DNA of 33,934 bases from an uncultured Verrucomicrobia subdivision 3 bacterium (lineage in GTDB: Bacteria; Verrucomicrobiota; Verrucomicrobiia; Limisphaerales; UBA11358): NCBI GenBank assembly GCA_903858275.1, contig CAIOIC010000073.1:1-33934 (forward strand), read 5' to 3'. Both the position numbers and the translations under genes were made by a program. Positions 7,531-14,711 of the stretch are shown here, in pieces (within the stretch, counting starts at the first letter, position 1; each line of letters starts with the position of its first letter). The notes beneath the pieces are model-generated. The model had not been told where the DNA came from, did not search any database, and saw only the letters and a program-made list of their open reading frames with translations.

Positions 7531-9521
7531 AGTGCTTTGGGATTCATCATCGCCGGTGGTTGATCAGCTTGTTCGTCGCGGGCATCGCGCCGGGGCTGGC
7601 TCCCGGGGGGCGCGCGGAGGAGCCGCGCTGGTTCAAATTGAACGGCCTGCCGCAGGCGAGTGTGGGGGTGGAGGTGGAAGGCTCATCCGAGGAAACGACG
7701 ACGGGCGGCAACACTTCCACCTACGATCATATCTCGCTCCGGCCCTTCGTCGGGCTTAAGACGAGCGGTTCCATCTATCACCCGAACCTGCTCGCCTTTG
7801 ATTTGGATGGTGAACTGGGCTGGGGCTGGGACACGATGACGGCCAGAGGGCCGGGTTACACCCAGACTTCCAATGAGAGTTCGGAAATGATGCGGTATCT
7901 GGCGCAGTTCAATCTGCTGCAGGCCAAGCCTTACAACGCCTCGGTTTATGCCTCGCAAGACCACACCTACCGGGATTACGGTTTTTTTAATTCCTACACG
8001 GTGGACAGCGAGCGTTACGGGGGGCGGGTCAGTTGGAACACGGATCATTTGAACCTGAACGCCGAGCTGGGTTACCGGGATGAAAAATCTTCGGGGCTGA
8101 CCGGTTCGACCGGGCTGGTTGAAAAATTTTTCAATTTCAACGGCCTCTATACCCGGCGCACCGGGCAGACGAGCTTGTATTTTCGGATCAATGAGTTTGA
8201 CAACACGTTGAGCTTCGGTGGCAGCCAGAGCAGCGTGGGTCGCGCGGTGGGCATCTCGGACTCGGAATCTTTCGGCATGCGCCGGCAGATCAACACCGCC
8301 ACCGGCGTCAGCTACAGCCAGGCGCAATACGGCGGCCAGCAGACGGAAACCATCGCCGCCACCGAAAATATCAATTTCAATCACCGGCCCCGGCTGGACA
8401 GTTATTTGATGTTTAACGTCAGCCGCAGTGAGATGACGCTGGCGACGGCTTCTCAAGTGTCTGGCTTGTATGGGGTCCGTCACCAGCTTTATGATAGCCT
8501 GACCTCCACCCTGGATGCCCACGGTAATTACGATGATAGTTCGAGTTCGGGCGGAACTTCCGCCAACGACCGCTACGGTCTGGGCCTCTCTGAGGGTTAC
8601 ACCAAGCGGCTGGGATCATGGGGGCGTCTCTCCCTGAGTGTGGGCGTGGTGGCGGACCATCAGGACACCAGTTCCACCGGTGGTATGATCACCACCATTG
8701 ACGAGTCGCATCAGCTTTATTCGCTGGGCAATATCAATTATCACCCGGTTTACTTGAACAACCCGCGGGTCGTCGGCTCCATCGTGGTGATGAAAGGCGT
8801 ATTGGATGTCACCAGCGACTGCGAATTTTGGCCGCAAGGCGAACTGACGGAGATTCGGCTGAAGTCCCTGCCCAGCCCCAATCTCAGTGAGGGGGACATC
8901 GTGACGGTGACCTATCAAAGCGAGGCCCTGAACAACGCTTCGTATGATTTGCTTTCCGTCAACTCGCAGATCCGGTGGGATCTGCCCGGCGGGTTCGGGG
9001 TTTACGGCCGCTTGAACTGGATGGACAACAACGCGCCGCCGGAAGTGGTGACGCAAACGCTCACGGATTTGGTGCTCGGGGTGGATTACAAATGGCGCTG
9101 GTTGCGGGCCGGGGCGGAATACGAAAACTACGATTCCAATTTCAGCCAGTTCGATGCGTGGCGGTTTTATCAGGATCTGAATTTCCAGTTTGATAGCCGA
9201 TCCTCCTTGAGTTTGAATTTCAGCGAGACGTTCTATCGTTACCCGGGCCAGCGCGCTCAGGATCAATACCAGTTCATCACCCGTTACCGCCTCCAGCTGC
9301 TGACCTCGTTGGCCTGGTATGTCGAAGGCGGCGTTTCCTGGCAGGAGGTGCTGGGCAGTGCGCAGTTGATGGAATCGGCCCGCACCGGGGTCACCTGGTC
9401 TCGCGGCAAACTCAGCCTGCGCGCCGGCTACGAATTTAACAGCCAGTCCACCACCACCGGCCCGTGGACGCAGGAGCTTGCCCGAAACCGGTTCTTCCTC
9501 TACTTAAGGCGGGCTTTTTAA
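7527..9521 (+). CDS. Outer-membrane beta-barrel, putative porin of a porin-cytochrome conduit
   Basis: 664 residues with a signal peptide (basic HHRR, hydrophobic stretch, likely cleavage near GGRA-E at about residue 31) followed by many alternating, aromatic-rich strands such as YNASVYASQDHTYRDYGFF, LNLNAELGYRDE, TSLYFRINEFD, LSLNFSETFYRY and LSLRAGYEFNS. The chain ends in Phe (LYLRRAF), the usual outer-membrane assembly signal. There is no CXXCH and no N-terminal CXXC as in Shewanella MtrB, so it is not a close MtrB relative. The size fits a barrel of 20 or more strands. It overlaps the 13-heme lipoprotein gene and is 7 bp from a propeller gene. I infer that it is the outer-membrane sheath for the cytochrome wire. 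The barrel fold is well supported by the pattern; the specific partner is inferred from gene order. Confidence 0.8.
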   Translation: MKCFGIHHRRWLISLFVAGIAPGLAPGGRAEEPRWFKLNGLPQASVGVEVEGSSEETTTGGNTSTYDHISLRPFVGLKTSGSIYHPNLLAFDLDGELGWGWDTMTARGPGYTQTSNESSEMMRYLAQFNLLQAKPYNASVYASQDHTYRDYGFFNSYTVDSERYGGRVSWNTDHLNLNAELGYRDEKSSGLTGSTGLVEKFFNFNGLYTRRTGQTSLYFRINEFDNTLSFGGSQSSVGRAVGISDSESFGMRRQINTATGVSYSQAQYGGQQTETIAATENINFNHRPRLDSYLMFNVSRSEMTLATASQVSGLYGVRHQLYDSLTSTLDAHGNYDDSSSSGGTSANDRYGLGLSEGYTKRLGSWGRLSLSVGVVADHQDTSSTGGMITTIDESHQLYSLGNINYHPVYLNNPRVVGSIVVMKGVLDVTSDCEFWPQGELTEIRLKSLPSPNLSEGDIVTVTYQSEALNNASYDLLSVNSQIRWDLPGGFGVYGRLNWMDNNAPPEVVTQTLTDLVLGVDYKWRWLRAGAEYENYDSNFSQFDAWRFYQDLNFQFDSRSSLSLNFSETFYRYPGQRAQDQYQFITRYRLQLLTSLAWYVEGGVSWQEVLGSAQLMESARTGVTWSRGKLSLRAGYEFNSQSTTTGPWTQELARNRFFLYLRRAF

Positions 9522-9528
9522 TCGTGCC

Positions 9529-10599
9529 ATGATTTTCTTGCCCTCATTTCCGATGGAATTGCCTCGCGTTGCGCGTGACCAATTTCTTGCGGGATGGCGT
9601 GGCGTGGCGGTTATCAGTTTCTGGCTGCTGTCGGGCGTCGGCATGCTGGCTGGCCCGACAAATAACTTGCCCGTCTTGCCGGCCTGGCCGCCTCCGCCGG
9701 CGGAACCGTATATCGTTTATGTCCGGGAGTTTTCCAGTCCCCGTGACCTCGGCGTAAGGCCTGCCGCCTTGGTTCGCTTCGCCAATTGGATCACCGGCGT
9801 CGGCGCGGATGAAAAAAAATTGGCCCGGCCGTTCGGGCTGTCGTTGGATGACCGGGGCAACCTGCTGGTCACGGACCCCGGCGCCAATGCGGTTTGTTAT
9901 CTCGATTTCGCCCGGAAAAAATGGCTGCGCTGGACGGTGGCGGGCAAAACCCCCTTCTGGTCGCCGGTGGCCGCCGTGCGGCACGGGCAGACTTTTTTTG
10001 TCGCCGATTCCGCGCTGGGCAAAGTGCTGGCGTTCGACGAGTCGGGCCGGGTTCAATTCGATATCACCAACGGATTGGCGCGGCCGTCCGGCCTCGCGCT
10101 CTTGGGCGACCGGCTGATCATCGCCGACTCGCAGTTGCACCAGATTGTGATCTGCGGGCTGCACGGTGAATTCATTTCCAGATTTGGCCGGCGCGGCAAA
10201 GGGCCGGGCGAATTTAATTTTCCCACCCATGTCACCGTGGATGACCGTCGTCAGATCTACGTCACGGATTCCTTGAACCACCGGATTCAGATCTTCGATG
10301 CCAACGGCAAATTTCTGCGGGAGTTTGGCCGCGCCGGGGATGGGCCGGGCCGTTTCAGCCGGCCCAAGGGCGTCGCGGCGGATTCGGCGGGCCACGTTTA
10401 TGTGGTGGATGCCTTGTTCGACAATGTGCAGACTTTTGATGATCGCGGACGGTTGTTGCTCGATTGGGGAGGGACGGGTTCCGCCGCCGGCCAGTTCTCG
10501 CTGCCCAATGCCATCGCCATCAATTCTAAGAATGAAATTTTTGTGGCTGATGCTTACAATCACCGCATTCAAATGTTCCGTTATACCGGCAAGCCATGA
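9529..10599 (+). CDS. Secreted NHL-repeat beta-propeller protein
   Basis: 356 residues. Hydrophobic N-terminal segment (about residues 26-42) without a lipobox, so probably cleaved and exported rather than lipidated. The starts at 9529 and 9550 are both possible; the first is 7 bp from the previous stop. A WPPPPAEPYIVYVREF segment and a region matching FANWITG-x-x-x-x-EKKLARPFG parallel the lipoprotein propeller at 5216 (FPPPPDDPRIQFL, FSDFVTGEKK). NHL blades follow, for example GEFNFPTHVTVDDRRQIYVT, RFSRPKGVAADSAGHVYVVD and QFSLPNAIAINSKNEIFVAD. It lies between the barrel gene and the next cytochrome gene, which it overlaps by ATGA, so it belongs to the same complex or pathway. Possible roles are a periplasmic scaffold or docking of cytochromes; no enzymatic motif was seen. 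Confidence 0.88.
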   Translation: MIFLPSFPMELPRVARDQFLAGWRGVAVISFWLLSGVGMLAGPTNNLPVLPAWPPPPAEPYIVYVREFSSPRDLGVRPAALVRFANWITGVGADEKKLARPFGLSLDDRGNLLVTDPGANAVCYLDFARKKWLRWTVAGKTPFWSPVAAVRHGQTFFVADSALGKVLAFDESGRVQFDITNGLARPSGLALLGDRLIIADSQLHQIVICGLHGEFISRFGRRGKGPGEFNFPTHVTVDDRRQIYVTDSLNHRIQIFDANGKFLREFGRAGDGPGRFSRPKGVAADSAGHVYVVDALFDNVQTFDDRGRLLLDWGGTGSAAGQFSLPNAIAINSKNEIFVADAYNHRIQMFRYTGKP

Positions 10600-12350
10600 A
10601 TACTGTATCTGACCTCGTTCGGGGCGTGACGTGGAGGTTGTGCCTCTGCCTCAGCCTCGGTTTTGCCGCCGCCGCCGCGCTGGCGCAAGCGCCGGTCAGC
10701 ATCGTCAATTCCAAGCACAACCTGTCCATCAGCAGTCCTGGCACCGTTCATGCCACCACCGAGAGTGATGTTTGTATTTTTTGCCATACCCCGCATGGGG
10801 CCACCACCGATGGCCCGCTCTGGAACCGCCAGCTGTCGGCGGCAATCTACAAGCCCTACAGCAGCCTGACGCTCAAGGCCGTCGTCGGCCAGCCCAACGG
10901 TTCATCCCGCCTTTGCTTGAGCTGCCACGATGGCACGGTCGCCCTGGGGCTGGTTCGCAGCCGCCCCGGCGGCATCGTTATGAATAATTTGGCGATGCCC
11001 GCCGGCCTCAACAACGTCGGCACCGACCTGTCGGGCGACCATCCCGTTTCCTTCACTTACAACGCCGCCCTCGTCTCCGCCAAAGGTGGATTGCGGGATC
11101 CGAATACCCTGCCGCCGGAAGTCGCCTTGGACCGTAGCGGGCAGCTTCAATGCACTTCCTGTCACGATCCGCACAACGATCAATACGGAAAATTTTTGGT
11201 GATGGATAACACTGGTTCGAAGCTGTGCACCAGTTGTCACGTGATGTCGGCGTGGCCGGCCTCCTCCCATGCGGTTTCCGGCAAAATGTTGCCGGTCGCC
11301 TTGGTTAGCCTGCTTCAGCCCAAGTCGGCCGGCGTTCAAAGCCAGGCGGCGGCGCCGGCGGCTTCGGTGGCTCACACCGCCTGCGCTAGCTGTCACGTGC
11401 CACATGCTGCCGGCGCTCAGGGCAATTTGATGCGGTTTTCCGCGCCGGAAAAAAACTGCATCGATTGTCATGGCGGCGATGGCCCCGGGAAAAATGTCGC
11501 GGCGGAGTTGAAAAAACTGAGCGCCCATCCCATTGCCATGGATCCGACCGCGCATAATTCCCGCGAGGATTTGGTGAATCCGCCCACCCGTCATGTGACC
11601 TGCGCCGACTGTCACAATCCCCACGCCACCAGCAGTGCGCCGGGCGGGAAAAACCAGATTTCCGGCGCGCTGGCGGCGGTCTCCGGCGTCAGTGGTGGCG
11701 GCGGGATTCTTCGCTCCATATCGCAGGAATATGAATTGTGTTTCCGCTGTCACGGCGACAGCGCGGCGCGCGGCCCGGCCAAGGTTTCCCGCCAGGTTCC
11801 CCAGACCAATACCCGCTTGGAGTTCAGTCCTGGCAATATTTCATTTCATCCCGTCGAAAGCGTTGGCAAGAATTCCAGCGTGCCCAGTCTTATCCCGCCC
11901 CTGACGGCGTCCAGTCGCATCGGCTGCGGTGATTGCCATAACAGCGATCAAAATTCCGCCGCCGGCGGCTCCGGCGCGAATGGCCCGCATGGCTCGGCCT
12001 TTTCCCCGTTGCTGGAGCGCCAGTTGCGCCTGACCGACGGCACGCCTTACAATCCGTCTGATTTTGCGCTCTGCTACAAATGCCACAGCAGCTCCGTGGT
12101 GAACAGCGAGCAGTCTTCCAGTTGGCGGTATCACAAGAAGCATATTGAGGAATTTAAGGCCGCTTGCACCACCTGCCATGATTCCCACGCCGCCACCCAG
12201 CCGCACCTGATCAATTTCAACACCGTTTATGTCCAGCCTTACAACGGCGTGCTCAATTACACCTCCGCCGGTCCCAACCATGGCACCTGCACGCTGACCT
12301 GCCACGACGGCAGCGGCCAGAACAAACCGCATGCCGCCAAAAGTTATTGA
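10596..12350 (+). CDS. Secreted 11-heme cytochrome c with an added CX3CH site
   Basis: 584 residues with a signal peptide ending near LAQA at residue 32. Eleven canonical CXXCH sites run from C60 (CIFCH) to C524 (CTTCH). Near the end is CTLTCH at C565-H570, a CX3CH that may bind a twelfth heme. The N-terminal quarter, with SKHNLS, CIFCHTPH, PLWNR, CLSCHDG and CTSCHDPH, is the same tetraheme module as the protein encoded at 821. The later CGDCHNSDQ...GPHGSA phrase recurs in the stalk cytochrome at 14708 (CSDCHDTTG...GPHGSA). The start overlaps the propeller gene stop by ATGA. It is the last gene of the 5216-12350 unit, followed by 270 bp of non-coding DNA. Likely a periplasmic or extracellular electron carrier; catalytic function is unknown. 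Confidence 0.92.
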   Translation: MNTVSDLVRGVTWRLCLCLSLGFAAAAALAQAPVSIVNSKHNLSISSPGTVHATTESDVCIFCHTPHGATTDGPLWNRQLSAAIYKPYSSLTLKAVVGQPNGSSRLCLSCHDGTVALGLVRSRPGGIVMNNLAMPAGLNNVGTDLSGDHPVSFTYNAALVSAKGGLRDPNTLPPEVALDRSGQLQCTSCHDPHNDQYGKFLVMDNTGSKLCTSCHVMSAWPASSHAVSGKMLPVALVSLLQPKSAGVQSQAAAPAASVAHTACASCHVPHAAGAQGNLMRFSAPEKNCIDCHGGDGPGKNVAAELKKLSAHPIAMDPTAHNSREDLVNPPTRHVTCADCHNPHATSSAPGGKNQISGALAAVSGVSGGGGILRSISQEYELCFRCHGDSAARGPAKVSRQVPQTNTRLEFSPGNISFHPVESVGKNSSVPSLIPPLTASSRIGCGDCHNSDQNSAAGGSGANGPHGSAFSPLLERQLRLTDGTPYNPSDFALCYKCHSSSVVNSEQSSSWRYHKKHIEEFKAACTTCHDSHAATQPHLINFNTVYVQPYNGVLNYTSAGPNHGTCTLTCHDGSGQNKPHAAKSY

Positions 12351-12620
12351 GCCGCCACCGTTTCCGCTTTCCGCTTTACCCTTGGCGTCTTGGCGGTAAA
12401 ACCTGTTTGAATGTTGGATGTTGACTCATCTTCGCCGACGGGGCCTCGGCTTGCCGGCCGGAATCAAACTGGTTTGGATGCCGGATTTAACCAAAAAGCA
12501 ACATGAAATGGCAAAATAAGGTTAGTTGCCTCATGGGTTTCGTGTCATTGGTAAAGTGTTCGCGACCGAGGCATTTAACTGTTAAATATTGAGACTTAAA
12601 ACCAGCTTGGAAACTTAGTG
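12351..12620. other. Intergenic region between two cytochrome operons
   Basis: No convincing gene. It contains an inverted repeat TTTACC (12375-12380) / GGTAAA (12395-12400) around CTTGGCGTCTTGGC, just after the previous operon. This could form a weak hairpin but has no T-run behind it. The right half is AT-rich and holds the palindrome at 12573-12587. A promoter for the second operon is expected here, but no good paired hexamers were found. Confidence 0.5.
12573..12587. promoter_or_regulatory. 15-bp palindrome upstream of cytochrome operon, possible operator
   Basis: ATTTAAC-T-GTTAAAT is a perfect palindrome centred on 12580, 33 bases before the start at 12621. An AT-rich symmetric site close to a start codon is what a dimeric regulator would use. 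Short AT-rich palindromes also arise by chance, so this is only a candidate. Confidence 0.3.
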
Positions 12621-14711
12621 ATGAAAAGGCAATTTCCCTCTATTTTTCAGCGGGTTTTATTAATCCACTGGGCTGGCTCGGTCGCGCTTCTGGCTTTGGG
12701 TTTTAGCTTGTGGTTGTCGTCCGCTTGGGCGATTGATCCGCCGCATAATACCGTGGCTGATTGTGGTAGTTGCCACATGGCGCATCATTCAGTGGGCACG
12801 ACGCTGACCACGAGGGATGGCAATGGCAATTTGTGCATGAGTTGCCACACGTCTGGCGGCTCGGCTTCGGGCAAGGCGTTTGCCTCCGTGGATCAAGCAT
12901 TGACCTGGCCGGGGGCGGGGACTAACGCCGCTGGCACGTCTCACCGGTGGGATGCCGGCGCGGCCGGACGCCTGCAATTTATCGGCGGCGCGGTGACGCC
13001 CTCAACCGGCACCATCACTCCCAGCGGCGTTTACACCGGCTATTACGCTCGGACCTACACGCTGCAAATCCTGAACCCTGGCGCGGTCGGTGTCGCGCAG
13101 TTTTCCTGGTCCGCGTCCGCGTTCGGTGGCGGCGCCGGAACCAATCTGACCGGAACCAACGTGCTGTTGGATGCGGGCGTTTATCTTTCGTTTGCCGACG
13201 GCACGAACACTTCATTTTCCGCCGGCGATCAATGGAATTTATATGTCCGCCCCGATCTGCGGAATCCGACGAATACTGATTTGCTCGTGAGATTGCTGAA
13301 TGGCGCGGCGGCCTGTTCCACCTGCCACGATCAGCACAGCGAGGCGATGCAGCCGTTTGATTTGCTTGCGCAGCCTTACACCACGAATCTGGCGGGGACA
13401 TTCATCGGCACCAACCGCCACTTCATGCGCATTGCCAACAACACGCATCAGATGTGTAACGACTGTCACGCTCCCCGCGTCGTGACCAACGCCATTGGGG
13501 GATCGCATCCGGTGGGGATTTACTTCGCCACCAATGCGTATTACAAGCGGCCCGGGCTGCTGCCCGTCGAAGTCGGCACCACCAACCTGGGCTGCCTGAC
13601 GTGCCACAAAATACATTACGCGAAGCGGACATCGGGTGACTTGGGTGATGGCAAATTGCTGCAGACCAATAGTGTCACCCTCTGCACTGACTGCCACACG
13701 TTGGCCAACACCGCCTCGGCGCATTTTGTCACCACCAACAACGCGACGCTGTGGCCGGGGCCGGGCGGAAATTATGGTTCGCTCATGCCGGCGCGCACTG
13801 ATATGAACGACCGTGGCACCTGCTTGAATTGTCACGCCGTTCACGGCTGGCCGGATGCGGCGAATCCCACGAATCACTACCCGCGCCTCCTCGCGGATTA
13901 TCAGGAGAATTTCTGTTACACCTGCCACGGCACCAATGCGGCGGCGGGAGTCAAGGTGGTGCAGACCGCCTTCACCAATATTTATCATCATCCGGTCGCT
14001 GACAGCGATCCGCTGCGTCGTCCCGGGCGCTCCGTGGAATGTGTGGACTGTCACAACCCGCACAAGGCCGGACTCGGTGCGCACATCTACACCAATGTGG
14101 CCACGGCTTTCCGCAACAACATCAGCAGCAATGCCCCGTCGCTCAAGGGCGTTGACGGCATTGCGTTCAATTACACGGGACTGACCAACTTCCAAGTCAT
14201 CATCACCAATCGGTTCAGCTACATTCCCGACATCGTCGGAGCCACAAACGAATACCAAATCTGTTTCAAGTGCCATACTAGCTACAGCAGTCCTGGTTAC
14301 ATTGCTGGCATCGCCGCTTTTACTGCTAACAGCGCCACGGTCAACGGCACCAATACGGTCTGGACGACCAACCTCATTGGCGCCTGGATTGGGCGGACCA
14401 ATGACACCCGGACTTATACCGTCACCGCCGTGGCCAGCCCCACTAACCTGACCATTTTCCCGGTCTATGCCGGCGTCAGCGGCGCGGGGAACTACACCAC
14501 CTGGAGCATTCCCGCCGGCATCACGCCGTATTACAATACCGGCACAGCGACCTTCTCCCCTGGCAGCACCAATGTCACGGGCACGGGCACGGCTTGGAAC
14601 AGCGGCATGGTTGGCTCCTGGATTTACGGCAGCAACAGTCCGGTAGCCGTCTATAAAATCATCTCCGTCACCAGCGCCACCGCCTTGACGATTTACCCGG
14701 CTTACCAATGA
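12621..14711 (+). CDS. Decaheme secreted cytochrome c with heme-free C-terminal repeats
   Basis: 696 residues from ATG at 12621; a GTG directly before it at 12618 would add one residue. The signal peptide has a basic start, a long hydrophobic core and likely cleavage after SSAWA. Ten CXXCH sites run from C48 (CGSCH) to C548 (CFKCH). Sites 1 and 2 form a close pair; a Thr-rich heme-free beta-type domain lies between sites 2 and 3. After the last heme come about 140 residues with two copies of a motif like T-F-(S/T)-x-(G/N)-S-x-x-V-(N/T)-G-T-x-T-x-W ... IG or IY, a repeat style also seen in phage tail and secreted adhesive proteins. The stop overlaps the next cytochrome gene by ATGA. Probably a surface or periplasmic carrier; the tail may bind a partner or cell wall. 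The role is inferred. Confidence 0.9.
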   Translation: MKRQFPSIFQRVLLIHWAGSVALLALGFSLWLSSAWAIDPPHNTVADCGSCHMAHHSVGTTLTTRDGNGNLCMSCHTSGGSASGKAFASVDQALTWPGAGTNAAGTSHRWDAGAAGRLQFIGGAVTPSTGTITPSGVYTGYYARTYTLQILNPGAVGVAQFSWSASAFGGGAGTNLTGTNVLLDAGVYLSFADGTNTSFSAGDQWNLYVRPDLRNPTNTDLLVRLLNGAAACSTCHDQHSEAMQPFDLLAQPYTTNLAGTFIGTNRHFMRIANNTHQMCNDCHAPRVVTNAIGGSHPVGIYFATNAYYKRPGLLPVEVGTTNLGCLTCHKIHYAKRTSGDLGDGKLLQTNSVTLCTDCHTLANTASAHFVTTNNATLWPGPGGNYGSLMPARTDMNDRGTCLNCHAVHGWPDAANPTNHYPRLLADYQENFCYTCHGTNAAAGVKVVQTAFTNIYHHPVADSDPLRRPGRSVECVDCHNPHKAGLGAHIYTNVATAFRNNISSNAPSLKGVDGIAFNYTGLTNFQVIITNRFSYIPDIVGATNEYQICFKCHTSYSSPGYIAGIAAFTANSATVNGTNTVWTTNLIGAWIGRTNDTRTYTVTAVASPTNLTIFPVYAGVSGAGNYTTWSIPAGITPYYNTGTATFSPGSTNVTGTGTAWNSGMVGSWIYGSNSPVAVYKIISVTSATALTIYPAYQ

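Noticed and set aside
13239-14708. 489-codon open frame on the minus strand
   Set aside because: Antisense to the decaheme cytochrome gene, whose CXXCH sites and signal peptide are clear; the product has no recognisable domain.
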